From Thioalkalivibrio thiocyanoxidans ARh2 (GTDB taxonomy: Bacteria > Pseudomonadota > Gammaproteobacteria > Ectothiorhodospirales > Ectothiorhodospiraceae): a DNA stretch of 64,000 nt. The position numbers and the translations under genes are program-made. The number at the start of each line of letters is the position of its first letter. Within the stretch, counting starts at the first letter, position 1. Under the pieces are notes generated by a model. The model worked only from the letters and a program-made list of their open reading frames with translations. It did no database searches and had not been told where the DNA came from. The stretch is from contig NZ_ARQK01000048.1 in the NCBI RefSeq assembly GCF_000385215.1, forward strand, positions 1-64,000. The letters are read 5' to 3'. Positions 34,248-42,819 of the stretch are shown here, piece after piece.

Positions 34248-34819
34248 CGTTGCTCCTTCGTGCCTTCCCGGAGCGCTTTCATGGCCACGCTCCATGGCAC
34301 TAGCTGGTCCAGCATCCCATTAAGCGATTCCTCGTTCCTGGGATGCGGCTTGCACACAGTCATATCCTCGAAATCGGTGAAGAGCGATAACTCGACCTGA
34401 TTCCGCACGTGCGCCACGTGCAGCGCGCTGGCCACCAATCGCAGTTGCTCCACCGCCCGCACGCCACCCGCGGCGCCGTATCCGACGAAGCCCGCCGCCT
34501 TGTTGTTCCATTCGCCAAACACGAAATCGAGCGCGTTCTTGAGGGCGCCCGGAGGGCCATGGTTGTACTCCGGCGTCACAAAGACATAACCGTCGAAGGA
34601 CGCAACCGTGTCCGCCCATGCCTTGGTATGGGGCTGCGAGTACTGCCCCATCGACGGCGGCACCGGCTCATCGAGCATCGGCAAGTTGAAATCCGCGATG
34701 TCCACGAGCGCGAACTCCGCGTCGGTCCGCCGGGTGGCGATATCGTAGACCCAGTGCGCGACGGACTCGCCGGCGCGGCCCGGGCGGGTGCTTCCAATTA
34801 CAATGGCAATCTTGGGCAT
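34229..34819 (-). CDS. NADPH-dependent FMN reductase-like flavoprotein
   Basis: ATG 34819 follows AAGGAGAG. The 196-residue flavodoxin-like protein has the FMN phosphate loop IVIGSTRPGRAGES at residues 6-19 and the family motif FVTPEYNHGPPGALKNALDF at about 82-101. Such enzymes reduce quinones, azo dyes or chromate using NAD(P)H. It lies between SDR and VOC genes in what is probably a LysR-regulated oxidative or quinone-stress operon. Confidence 0.9.
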   Translation of the reverse strand: MPKIAIVIGSTRPGRAGESVAHWVYDIATRRTDAEFALVDIADFNLPMLDEPVPPSMGQYSQPHTKAWADTVASFDGYVFVTPEYNHGPPGALKNALDFVFGEWNNKAAGFVGYGAAGGVRAVEQLRLVASALHVAHVRNQVELSLFTDFEDMTVCKPHPRNEESLNGMLDQLVPWSVAMKALREGTKEQRWERTA

Positions 34820-34926
34820 TGTTCTCTCCTTCACTGATTTCGTTAAAAATCATGACGAGCGGTCTCGCATCCCAGGGTGCTGCATAGCCTTTTTCCAACT
34901 CCCTGCTCAAGAGCGCACGATCATGC

Positions 34927-35712
34927 TCACCGGTAGACAAGGCCCCCGTCGATGATGGGAGCCTGGCCGGTCATGTAGTCAGAATCGGGCCCAGCGAGGT
35001 AAGCGACGAAGGCGGCCACGTCTTCAGGCGTCTGCGCACGGCCCAATGCAATGCCGCCGACAAACTTGTCGTAGTTCTCACCGATCTTCGCGCCCGTGAT
35101 TTCGGCCATGCGGCGGTCAATCTCGACCCACATGTCGGTGCCCACCACGCCGGGGCAGTATGCGTTCACGGTGATACCATCTCCGGCAAACTCTTTGGCC
35201 GCGGCCTGCGTCAGGGCACGCACGGCAAATTTCGTTGCCGAATAGGCGCCCAGTAGCGGAAAGCCTTCGTGACCGGCGATCGACGAAGCGCTGATGATCT
35301 TGCCCTTCCGGCCACGCTGCTTGAACTTCGCGGCGGCAGCCTGAATGCCCCACAAGACACCCTCGACGTTCACCTTGAAGACTTTCTCGGCTTCCTCGGG
35401 CGTAAGATCAGCGATTGCCTGGATGCTTGCGATCCCGGCATTGTTGACGATCACATCGAAGCCGCCGAGCGCCTTTTCGGCGTGATCGACTGCCGCGTAA
35501 ACCTCGTCGCGCTTTGACACATCCGCCTTGAAGGTCGTGGCGTTACGACCAAGCGCCCGCGCCACTTCCGCAACGGCCTGCATCTTTTCCTCATTCATAT
35601 CCACGATGGCGATATCCGCACCGTCGTTGGCCAGGCGCAGCGCGATTGCCCGGCCGATACCCTGTCCCGCGCCCGTTATCAAAGCGACTTTGTCGTTGAT
35701 GCTCATGTCCAT
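34927..35712 (-). CDS. Short-chain dehydrogenase, (S)-acetoin-forming diacetyl reductase type
   Basis: ATG 35712 (MDMSINDK) follows AGAGGAA. The 261-residue protein has NAD-binding [15 protein letters not shown], catalytic Ser ([10 protein letters not shown]), YSATK and the AYCPGVVGT block. It ends in [14 protein letters not shown], closely resembling BudC-type diacetyl/acetoin reductases. Substrate assignment within SDRs is uncertain. It is codirectional with DoxX and FMN reductase genes. Confidence 0.88.
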   Translation of the reverse strand: MDMSINDKVALITGAGQGIGRAIALRLANDGADIAIVDMNEEKMQAVAEVARALGRNATTFKADVSKRDEVYAAVDHAEKALGGFDVIVNNAGIASIQAIADLTPEEAEKVFKVNVEGVLWGIQAAAAKFKQRGRKGKIISASSIAGHEGFPLLGAYSATKFAVRALTQAAAKEFAGDGITVNAYCPGVVGTDMWVEIDRRMAEITGAKIGENYDKFVGGIALGRAQTPEDVAAFVAYLAGPDSDYMTGQAPIIDGGLVYR

Positions 35713-35815
35713 GTTCCTCTTCAAATTGAATGCTCTATTGCAGTGAAACTTTCGGCTACTGATTACCGTTGGATGTGGGCGCCGGCTGATCGCGGTTGCC
35801 ACACGGGCCCGGGAT

Positions 35816-36283
35816 TTACCGCCGCAGCGCCGCATCCAGCGACCACCGGCCGCCGCCGCGGAAGAAGATCGCCAGCGCCACCAAGGTCCACATCAGGGGA
35901 AACTCGAAGCCGCCCTCGGTCCAGAAGAACCCGCTGGACCAGTGCACGGTTATCGTCACCGCCAGGAATGCCGCGACCACCAGCGCCACCGGCCGAGTGA
36001 GCAGCCCAAGGGCCAGCAATAGCCCGCCGAAGACCTCGATAATCCCGGCCGCCAGCGCAAACAGCAGCCCCGGCTCAAAGCCCAGGGTGCCGCCGAAGTA
36101 TTCAGCCGTTCCCGTGAGGCCGTGGCCTCCGAACCAGCCAAACAGCTTCTGGGCGCCGTGGGGGATGAGCAGCAGCCCGGCGGTGATACGCACCAGCGGC
36201 CAGGCCAGCGGCGCCAGGCTGTCCAGGGCCGCGGGCCCCTGCAGCGCCCGGAAAAGTGATGGATTGGAAGTTGTCGTTGCCAT
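35816..36283 (-). CDS. DoxX-family membrane protein
   Basis: ATG 36283 follows AGGAGA. Four membrane helices lie in 155 residues with the DoxX signature [28 protein letters not shown] (split here at about residues 28-55) and the final SLDAALRR. DoxX proteins are associated with quinone reduction, sulfur redox chemistry and oxidative stress. It is the first gene of the leftward group and divergent from a LysR regulator 100 bases away, its probable controller. Confidence 0.9.
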   Translation of the reverse strand: MATTTSNPSLFRALQGPAALDSLAPLAWPLVRITAGLLLIPHGAQKLFGWFGGHGLTGTAEYFGGTLGFEPGLLFALAAGIIEVFGGLLLALGLLTRPVALVVAAFLAVTITVHWSSGFFWTEGGFEFPLMWTLVALAIFFRGGGRWSLDAALRR

Positions 36284-36383
36284 GGGAATGTCTCCTGTTG
36301 TTGAACCGGTCGTTTCCGTTGCGACCACGGGGACCATCCTGCCTTGGTTGTCGAATAGTTGTAAGTCTGTAAACTCGGAACTT

Positions 36384-37346
36384 ATGGTTGACAAAATGGA
36401 AACGCAAAAGCGGGCGGGCGTAGCAGATCCGCAGGAGCTTGGCGGCTCGCTCGACGACATCCGCGCGTTTTGCACCGTCGTGGAACTCGGCAGCATCTCG
36501 GCCGCCGCCGGCAGGCTGGGCGAGACCAAGGGCGCGATCAGCCGGCGCGTTACCCGCCTCGAGGGGCGGCTCTCCACCACATTGTTGGCCCGCCGCCCCA
36601 GGGCGGTGAGCGCCACGGAGGAAGGGCTCGCCTTTCACGCCAAGGCGCGGGACGCCCTATCTCTACTGGGCGATGCCGCGGAGGCGGCCAGCGAGGCACG
36701 CTCACTGCCACAGGGTCATCTGCGGGTGACCGCGCCGGCGGACCTGGGTGTGGATCTCCTGCCGCCAATCATCACCGGCTTCCGCAGGCAATACCCGCAG
36801 ATCACGGTGGAGCTGCTCCTGACCAGCAGCGCCCTGGATCTCACCTCGCACCGGATCGATATCGCCCTGCGAGCGAGCAGCGATCTCCCGGACATGGAGT
36901 ATCGCGCGATTCCACTGGTGAACCTGGACGTGCGCCTGTATGCCACCCCGGCGTATCTCGGCGAGCGTGGCGAACCCCAAGTGCCCGGGGATCTGTCGTC
37001 CCATGATCTGGTCGTCGCCCGGGACCTGATGAGTACGGCTGCCATGACGCTGACCCGGCGCGGCCGGGTCGAGCGCGTCGCGCTCAGGCCCGCCGTCCAG
37101 ACCAGCGAGCTGGCCAGCGCTTCTCGCGTGGTGCTCGCCGGCGGCGGCATCGGGCCAATGCCCGGCCTGGTGGCCACTCCCGCACTGGAAGACAATCGGC
37201 TACAGGCGGTGCTACCGGACTGGACGGTGGCCAGTGCCCAGCTTTACGCCATCACCGTTGCGGGCCGTCATGCACCGGCCCGTGTGCGTGTGTTCAAGGA
37301 GTTCGTACACGAGGAGTTGAACCGCCTTGGCGGCCGCGGCGCTTGA
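36384..37346 (+). CDS. LysR-family transcriptional regulator
   Basis: I take ATG 36384; ATG 36396 is an alternative, and neither has a strong ribosome-binding site. The 320-residue protein has an N-terminal winged helix-turn-helix (LDDIRAFCTVVELGSISAAA, RRVTRLEGRLSTTLLARRPR) and a substrate-binding domain beginning PQGHLRVTAPADLGVDLLPP. It resembles the CrgA-like LysR subgroup. It is divergent from doxX, so it probably regulates the doxX-SDR-FMN reductase-VOC genes through the 100-base intergenic region. Confidence 0.93.
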   Translation: MVDKMETQKRAGVADPQELGGSLDDIRAFCTVVELGSISAAAGRLGETKGAISRRVTRLEGRLSTTLLARRPRAVSATEEGLAFHAKARDALSLLGDAAEAASEARSLPQGHLRVTAPADLGVDLLPPIITGFRRQYPQITVELLLTSSALDLTSHRIDIALRASSDLPDMEYRAIPLVNLDVRLYATPAYLGERGEPQVPGDLSSHDLVVARDLMSTAAMTLTRRGRVERVALRPAVQTSELASASRVVLAGGGIGPMPGLVATPALEDNRLQAVLPDWTVASAQLYAITVAGRHAPARVRVFKEFVHEELNRLGGRGA

Positions 37347-37926
37347 CGGATCGAATTTTTGTCACAGCCTTGTTCTACCCGAAAGATTGTGAGGAAGAAG
37401 TCTGATCTTGTCACAACAGCCAATACTAGGCCGTGCGCGTATGACCCCCTCCGAAAAGAAAAACGATCAGGGCAATTCTTGCGTATTGCGCCCGGGGGCG
37501 AGAAGGCAAAACACGAGTACCGGCTTACTTCGAAAAAGTGAATCGCACGTTTCAGGGCGCTGCGCCGAGGCGCATGTCCGCGGCATGCTCCATGGATTAG
37601 TCACTGGCGCGATCGATCCATGGGTAGCACAACCCTGCGCCGCGGAATCACTGGCTTTTTCTGCGGCTCCCTAGGCTCCCCGGGATCCGCGTCGAGACGC
37701 CGAAATGTTTATTAATGGGTCGTTATGTTGGGGTGACCTTCCCGTATTGCATGCGAGCAGGTTGAACCGGCGCGGTTTCCGATGCCGTTGCCCACATTGG
37801 CTGCGCCGTGCAGTCCGCGAAGACCTGGTAGCGGCTTAGCGGTGGATTGGCCAACCAAGTCGATGGAGGCCAGGAGAGGCCCCAGATCCCCGCATGGATG
37901 GAGTAGGGGTATCTGGGGTCCAGTTG
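37347..37926. other. 580-base intergenic region
   Basis: This lies between the LysR gene and the 3' end of the integration module. No gene, RNA or repeat recognised. Base composition is lower in G+C than the flanks. Confidence 0.4.
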
Positions 37927-38904
37927 TTAACGTGATTCGGCGCGGCGACGGGTGTCGTGGTTGAAGAGGGGCGGAACCCAGACTTTGCGACCGCCGCAGG
38001 GAGATTGCCAATACCGATGGACCCGCGCCTGAGATGAGCCATGCACGGTCGCATCCGTTTGTGCGCTGCAGCCATCCAGGCCTCGCACAACCGTTGCCAT
38101 TGGTGCTGAATAGCTGTCGCCGTTGCGGTAGGCGACGATGAGTGCCCACAGCGTGTGATAGGCGTCTGCGTCCATTTGCTTTGAGGAAAGCAGCGGTTCC
38201 TGAAGAGCATATTCGATGAGCTCTTCATGAGAGCGAGTGGGTACCCGTTCGGCGACTTCCGAAGCAAGGACGATCTTGCCAATGTCATGCATCAGGGCCA
38301 GGAGTATGCCGGCTTCCGTCTGAAGCGTCGGCAATGCCATGGCCCGACCCACCGCATTTACCGCTTCGGCCAGCTCGAGGCTGTGGGCGATCAGCCCGCC
38401 CGTCTTGGCATGGTGGCATCGCTTGGATGCCGGGAGCGTGAGGTACTGGATAGCGAATTCCTGATCCGAGAGTGCCTCACGGACAAATTCTCGGTAGGAC
38501 TCGATAGAAAGGTTCTCGACCACATTGACCAGGCGCTGCAGGCTGCCGGACTCGGGTGCGTGGTGGACAGGGAGAAGATCCAGTGGCCCCTTGTCGGGCA
38601 GTGCCGACCCGACCTCTGGATAAGCCACAACGTGCCGATGTCCGCGCTCTGTTTCGATGGTGTGGAGGGCCAGGGATCGAAATTGACCTCCTCCCAAGGG
38701 ATGGCCCTCCCAGTCTCGAATCCTCGCGAAGGCCGTGAAATAACCGGTCGAATCGTAGATCCGAAGTCGGTAGTAGGGTTCTCCGCTAGGCGCGCGGCCT
38801 TCGCACTGGATCTCGACCCGTGCGGCGAAGATGACAGGCTCATGGCGTGCGATGTCATCCATCCCGACCAGTCGCTGCAGTTCTTGAACGTCGTTAGCCT
38901 TCAT
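37927..38904 (-). CDS. OB-fold/HD-domain phosphohydrolase or nuclease in integrase operon
   Basis: ATG 38904 has GGAGGTGC upstream and overlaps the integrase end by 11 bases. The 325-residue protein has an N-terminal OB-like part (EPVIFAARVEIQCEGRAP, YYRLRIYDSTGYFTAFAR) and an HD domain with HHAKTGGLIAHSLELAEAV and LLALMHDIGKI. This layout recalls YhaM-type 3'-5' exonucleases and the HD part of MobH/TraI_2 relaxases. In an int-xis operon it may process DNA ends or act in element transfer; the substrate is unknown. Confidence 0.75.
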   Translation of the reverse strand: MKANDVQELQRLVGMDDIARHEPVIFAARVEIQCEGRAPSGEPYYRLRIYDSTGYFTAFARIRDWEGHPLGGGQFRSLALHTIETERGHRHVVAYPEVGSALPDKGPLDLLPVHHAPESGSLQRLVNVVENLSIESYREFVREALSDQEFAIQYLTLPASKRCHHAKTGGLIAHSLELAEAVNAVGRAMALPTLQTEAGILLALMHDIGKIVLASEVAERVPTRSHEELIEYALQEPLLSSKQMDADAYHTLWALIVAYRNGDSYSAPMATVVRGLDGCSAQTDATVHGSSQARVHRYWQSPCGGRKVWVPPLFNHDTRRRAESR

Positions 38905-40111
38905 TGCGCACCTCCGTGTGCTCTTCGGCGTTGCCTTGAAGAGAACGCAGGAGACGATCCATGGCGGAACCATCCTGGCGTGTCAGGTTTGGGACGTAGC
39001 GCGAATACACGCGGAACAACATCTCGGTCGTGGTATGGCCCAGTTGCCTGGCGATCCACTCCGGGTTCTCTCCAGACGCCAACCAAAGCGTGGCGGCGGT
39101 ATGCCGGCACTGGTAGGGCTGGCGAGGCTCAAGCCCGAGATGGCGTAGTAAGGGGTACCAGACGCGCTGAGTGACGTTTTTCGTGTCCAGTGGCCGGCCG
39201 GCCTTCGTGACGAAGACGTATTCCTGTTTGCCAGTGGCTCGGAACTGTCGCTGCAGGGCATCAGCGACCACGGAAGACATGGCCACCTCACGCTGTGAGC
39301 CGTCGTTCTTGGTGTATTCCGTGCGTCCCTGGTTGTATGTCTCGCGAATCAGAATCTGGCCCTTCTCGAAGTCCACGTACTTCCACTTCAAGCCGTGCAC
39401 TTCCCCGGTTCTCAGTCCGGTGAAAAGTCGCACGATGAAGTAGTCGCGGTAGTCGTCTCGGACCGTATTGATGATCTGCTGCGTTTCCTCCCACGTGAAT
39501 GGCATGATCTCCTTCCGAGGTTGCTTGAGCCGTTTTAGATTGCTCATCGGGAACGTAAACTGGAAGCGGTCAGCGGCTTCGGCCAGGACCATCGAGAGCA
39601 CCCCGAGGGTGTGATTGATGGTCTTTGGGGACAGGGTCGCGTTGCCTTTCCGGCCTGGAACTTTGGCGAGCTCGGACCGGAAGGCAAGGATGTCCGCTTT
39701 GCTGATGTCGCTGACCCTTTGATCACCGAAGTAGGGCAACAGGTGCCGTCGCAGGGAGCCGCGGTTGGTCTCCAGCGTCTTGAAGCGCCAGGCGACCTCG
39801 TTTTCTTGCAGCCACTGTTCGGCGAAATCACGGAACAGTGGAGTGCTCCCTGGTTGGTCGATTACGTCGGTGGCAGTGGGTGCTGCTGCCTCCGTAGCGA
39901 ACTTGGCTGCTCGGCTACTGTTCGGGAAGTACCGGCTGTACTCGAAGGTGCCAAGAGTGATCTCGGCTTCGATCTTCTTTGCGACTTTCTCCATGTTTCG
40001 CCGGTTGGCTGCGGTGTCATCTAGTGTTGTGCACTCGCGGCACCGGACGTGCTTGTAGAAGAAGTCGAAGTAGAGCTTCCCGGTGTCTTTTCTGGCTCGC
40101 ACTCTAGCCAT
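38894..40111 (-). CDS. int: Tyrosine recombinase / phage-type integrase
   Basis: This 405-residue protein has an N-terminal Arm-binding region of DUF3596 type (MARVRARKDTGKLYFDFFYK), a core-binding domain around 90-190 and a catalytic domain with Arg234 (GLRTGEVHGL), CRHTAATLW near 340, RQLGHTTTEML and a Tyr in VYSRYV near the end. The length is standard for island integrases. It overlaps the excisionase gene upstream (8 bases) and the HD gene downstream (11 bases). Lying 800 bases from tRNA-Arg, it probably catalyses site-specific integration into that tRNA gene. Confidence 0.93.
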   Translation of the reverse strand: MARVRARKDTGKLYFDFFYKHVRCRECTTLDDTAANRRNMEKVAKKIEAEITLGTFEYSRYFPNSSRAAKFATEAAAPTATDVIDQPGSTPLFRDFAEQWLQENEVAWRFKTLETNRGSLRRHLLPYFGDQRVSDISKADILAFRSELAKVPGRKGNATLSPKTINHTLGVLSMVLAEAADRFQFTFPMSNLKRLKQPRKEIMPFTWEETQQIINTVRDDYRDYFIVRLFTGLRTGEVHGLKWKYVDFEKGQILIRETYNQGRTEYTKNDGSQREVAMSSVVADALQRQFRATGKQEYVFVTKAGRPLDTKNVTQRVWYPLLRHLGLEPRQPYQCRHTAATLWLASGENPEWIARQLGHTTTEMLFRVYSRYVPNLTRQDGSAMDRLLRSLQGNAEEHTEVRNEG

Positions 40112-40337
40112 GACACGCTCCCCCGCTGGCCATGGGGATGGCGGGCACCCCGCCGTCCGTATCCATCATGTCGCGTTCGATCGTTTCCCAGATGAAAAGG
40201 ATCTTGCGACCGCCGAATGGCCGGAAGTAGTGAATTCCCTCAATGAGGACGCTGTCCTTGAGGCGTTCACGGATCGTGCGCGTGTCGTAGTGGATCCGTT
40301 CGGCGAGACCTTCTGTGGTCAGGTACGTGTAGCTCAT
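40104..40337 (-). CDS. Excisionase-like small DNA-binding protein
   Basis: This 77-residue protein carries an AlpA/MerR-like winged helix (YLTTEGLAERIHYDTRTIRE, then IEGIHYFRPFGGRKILFIWE), a pattern typical of recombination directionality factors. Its stop overlaps the integrase start. It is divergent from an Xre repressor across a 119-base region with direct repeats. It probably controls excision or the direction of integrase action. Confidence 0.8.
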   Translation of the reverse strand: MSYTYLTTEGLAERIHYDTRTIRERLKDSVLIEGIHYFRPFGGRKILFIWETIERDMMDTDGGVPAIPMASGGACHG

Positions 40338-40376
40338 GTATCGTCCCTCTTATCGATGAAGTCCATTCGTTTCGTG

Positions 40377-40429
40377 TGTAGCGTGTGCGCTTCACACAAT
40401 GTCGATCGTACACAATCGATGTAGCGTGT
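40377..40429. promoter_or_regulatory. Repeats between xis and Xre genes, candidate operators
   Basis: TGTAGCGTGT occurs at 40377-40386 and again at 40420-40429. Between them ACACAAT occurs twice (40394 and 40410) with overlapping CGAT dyads. The repeats lie in the divergent promoter region, as expected for repressor binding sites. Confidence 0.5.
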
Positions 40430-40456
40430 CAACTACAAATGGAGTGCTCGGGCGTC

Positions 40457-40702
40457 ATGGCTATACGCATCAAGCTGAAAGAGCTCGTAGCGGAGAAGGA
40501 GTATCAAGAGGGACGGGTGGTGACCTTCAAGGAAATTGCTGAGGAGGCAGGGGTCCACCGCGTTACGCTTTCGAAGATCGCCAACAACAAAGGCTATAAC
40601 GTCGGTACGGATACACTGGACCGCCTGTGCAAGTACTTCAGATGCCGCATCGAAGAACTGGTTGAGTTTGTTGACGAAGGAGATGCGTCGCACCGCTCCT
40701 GA
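40457..40702 (+). CDS. Xre/Cro-family repressor
   Basis: This 81-residue protein begins MAIRIKLKELVAEKEYQEGR and contains the helix-turn-helix FKEIAEEAGVHRVTLSKIAN followed by LDRLCKYFRCRIEELVEF, the Cro/C1 type common to YozG-like regulators. ATG 40439 is an alternative start. It is divergent from xis-int and probably keeps the integration module silent. Confidence 0.85.
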   Translation: MAIRIKLKELVAEKEYQEGRVVTFKEIAEEAGVHRVTLSKIANNKGYNVGTDTLDRLCKYFRCRIEELVEFVDEGDASHRS

Positions 40703-40866
40703 GGACAGGCCGCTGGGATGCGCTCGGAGGGCTTCTTACGAGCCACAAGGTACGGAATGAGTCACGAAGCTAGGTACTCGTAGGGCACGAGTAGCCAAAC
40801 TGCGTATTACGGGTTTGTCACAGAAGTGGCACGAGAGTGTCACGGGACGCGACCTGCCCCAAAACG

Positions 40867-40901
40867 AAAAAAGGACCAGCGACTGTAAGTCACTGATCCC
40901 T
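40867..40901 (-). terminator. Intrinsic terminator of tRNA-Arg
   Basis: On the minus strand a 12-base stem (GGATCAGTGACT pairing imperfectly with AGTCGCTGGTCC) is followed by six T residues, about 12 bases past the tRNA 3' end. Confidence 0.8.
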
Positions 40902-40913
40902 TTCTCTGGAATA

Positions 40914-40990
40914 TGGCGCGCCCGGAAGGATTCGAACCTCCGACCACCTGGTTCGTAGCCAGGTACTCTATCCAGCTGAGCTACGGGCGC
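40914..40990 (-). tRNA. tRNA-Arg (anticodon ACG)
   Basis: The 77-base minus-strand gene folds as a complete cloverleaf. The acceptor arm is GCGCCCG with CGGGCGC, the D arm AGCTCAGCTGGATAGAGT, the anticodon stem CCTGG/CCAGG with loop CTACGAA, the T loop GTTCGAA, and CCA is encoded. It closely resembles E. coli tRNA-Arg(ACG). The 3' end faces the integrase module, the usual orientation for an attachment site. Confidence 0.97.
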
Positions 40991-41055
40991 ATCGACTGAA
41001 GGCGCGCATTATCGCGATTGGTCCCGAGGGATGCAAGCGCCATGAGGCATTTGGC

Positions 41056-41763
41056 TCAGCCGCGCGGGATGGGATGGTAGGGCGTGGAGCGCACCCGGTC
41101 GTGTTCGTGCATGCGGTAGTGGACGAATTCGTCCTTGTCGTGGAAGTGCAGGAACGGGTTGCCCTCATCCTGTTCCGCCAGGGTGGATTCGGCCTCCTCC
41201 GCGTAGTTGTGCCCCGGGTGGATGCAGGTATGCGGCGGCAGTCCCTCGCGCAGCCCGTTCAGGGTATGGAACATCTGCTCCGGGTCGCCCCCGGACAGGT
41301 CGCAGCGGCCGCAGCCGAACACGAACAGCGTGTCCCCGGTGATCAGGTCGTCGCCGGCCGGCATGTGGAAGCAGGCGGAGCCCGGGGTGTGGCCGGGCGT
41401 GTGCAGGAAGCGGATTTCGGTATCGCCCAGCTTCATCGTGTCGCCGCCGTGGTGGAGTTCCGGGCGTTCCAGCTCCTTGCCCCAGAACTCGGCCTCGGGC
41501 TTGAGAATATGCAATCGGGCATTCGGGTACTGCTCCAGGATCGCCTCGACGCCGTTGATGTGGTCGTGGTGGCTGTGGGTCAGCAGGATGTCGGAGATGG
41601 TCACATCCTGTTCGCGCGCCTGGCCGAGGATCGCGTCCGGCTCCCAGGCCGGGTCCACCACGGCCGCGCGGCGGCTGGCCAGGTCCTCGATCAGGTAGAC
41701 AAAGTTCTCCATTGGCCCGAGTTCCTGGCGGTGGATGCGGTAGGGCAGGTCGTTGCGGTCCAT
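41056..41763 (-). CDS. Metallo-beta-lactamase-fold hydrolase (glyoxalase II-like)
   Basis: ATG 41763 is chosen because GGAG lies eight bases upstream. The 235-residue protein has the metal motif THSHHDHINGVEAIL, later HTPGHTPGSACF, GDTLFVFGCGRCD and HPGHNYAE. These are the binuclear metal ligands of glyoxalase II/persulfide dioxygenase-type enzymes. The C-terminal glutathione-binding region is altered, so the substrate is uncertain; hydroxyacylglutathione or a persulfide is possible in a sulfur oxidiser. It is the first core gene beyond the tRNA. Confidence 0.88.
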   Translation of the reverse strand: MDRNDLPYRIHRQELGPMENFVYLIEDLASRRAAVVDPAWEPDAILGQAREQDVTISDILLTHSHHDHINGVEAILEQYPNARLHILKPEAEFWGKELERPELHHGGDTMKLGDTEIRFLHTPGHTPGSACFHMPAGDDLITGDTLFVFGCGRCDLSGGDPEQMFHTLNGLREGLPPHTCIHPGHNYAEEAESTLAEQDEGNPFLHFHDKDEFVHYRMHEHDRVRSTPYHPIPRG

Positions 41764-41808
41764 CGGCGTCTCCATTGAGTCGTTTTCATGTTGGTAGGGT
41801 CGATCATC

Positions 41809-42075
41809 TGGGAGGCGCTGGTCCAATCGCGCCTTCGCGCTCGAGTCGCTTTTGCGTGCGAACAAGGCGCGGTGACTGCCGTGCAGTCATTCTGCACAAG
41901 GGAGCCGCAACGCCGTGCGCGCGCAAAGGCGGCCGAGCCCCGCGGGGTTGGTGCCCAGGTTCCCTGATCCTGCGTTGGGCCGCGTGCGCGGTAGAATCTC
42001 TAACGCTGTACGACGCCTCTGGTCTGGGAAAACCTGGGTACCAACGCGAAGGTGCGATTGGATCAGCGCCTCCCA
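41809..42075. repeat. 267-bp element bounded by 33-bp inverted repeats
   Basis: The ends TGGGAGGCGCTGGTCCAATC (from 41809) and GATTGGATCAGCGCCTCCCA (to 42075) are inverted copies. The pairing extends to about 33 bases per arm with roughly three differences, all transitions. The inside carries no gene. A related sequence occurs at 1379-1432. It could be a MITE-like element or encode a structured RNA. Confidence 0.65.
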
Positions 42076-42108
42076 TAGAGGTTCCATCGTCCGCAGGGAA
42101 GGAGAGAG

Positions 42109-42729
42109 ATGCAAAATTCCGAAGAGTCGTCCGCCGTTAACGCTGTCCTGGATGCGGAGGCCGACTGGGAGTCCCGCTATCAGGAGGGATCCACGCGCTG
42201 GGATCGCGGTGGCCCCAGCCCGTCGCTGGAGGCCTGGCTGGCGATCACCGACCTGGCGCCAGGCGCGCGGATCGTGGTGCCGGGTTGCGGCTTCGGGCAC
42301 GAGGTCCCGGCCCTCGCGCGCCTCGGGTATTACCCGATCGGTCTGGATGTGGCGCCCACCCCGGTGCGCCAGCTGCGCGAACAGCTGGGGCGCGAGGGAC
42401 TCGCGGCCGAGGTCGTCCAGGCCGACATGCTGGCATGGCAGCCGGAGACGCCGGTGGATGGCGTCTACGAGCAGACCTCCCTGTGCGCGATCCCGCCCGA
42501 GCAGTGGCCCGCCTACGAGCAGCAGCTGCATGACTGGCTGCGCCCGGGCGGCGAGCTGTTCGCGTGCTTCATGCAGACCGGGCGCGAGGGCGGGCCGCCG
42601 TTTCACTGCGAGATGGCCGATATGCGGGCGCTGTTCCCGGGCAGTCGCTGGGAGTGGCGCAACGACGCCGGGCGGACCGAACACACCAACGGCAAGTTCG
42701 AGTTGCTTCATCGCCTGATTCGGCGTTGA
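42109..42729 (+). CDS. Thiopurine methyltransferase-like SAM-dependent methyltransferase
   Basis: AAGGAGAG precedes ATG. The 206-residue protein shows the TPMT-family start (DWESRYQEGSTRWDRGGPSP), the SAM loop VVPGCGFGHEVPALARLGY, GLDVAPTP and QTSLCAIPPEQW. Bacterial members methylate thiols or oxyanions such as tellurite, or small halide or thiol compounds. Methylation of thiocyanate or sulfide is imaginable here but unsupported. Length is normal. Confidence 0.9.
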   Translation: MQNSEESSAVNAVLDAEADWESRYQEGSTRWDRGGPSPSLEAWLAITDLAPGARIVVPGCGFGHEVPALARLGYYPIGLDVAPTPVRQLREQLGREGLAAEVVQADMLAWQPETPVDGVYEQTSLCAIPPEQWPAYEQQLHDWLRPGGELFACFMQTGREGGPPFHCEMADMRALFPGSRWEWRNDAGRTEHTNGKFELLHRLIRR

Positions 42730-42819
42730 ATCGGGTGAAGGGGCGCACCCGTGCCCCGGGCCGGGGCACACGGATTCCGGCCGGATACCGCGTGACGTAC
42801 CGCGGCAAGGGGGATACTC

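Noticed and set aside
38894-41000. Second copy of the tRNA-Arg 3' end as opposite attachment site
   Set aside because: Looked for by eye in the window without success; may lie outside it.
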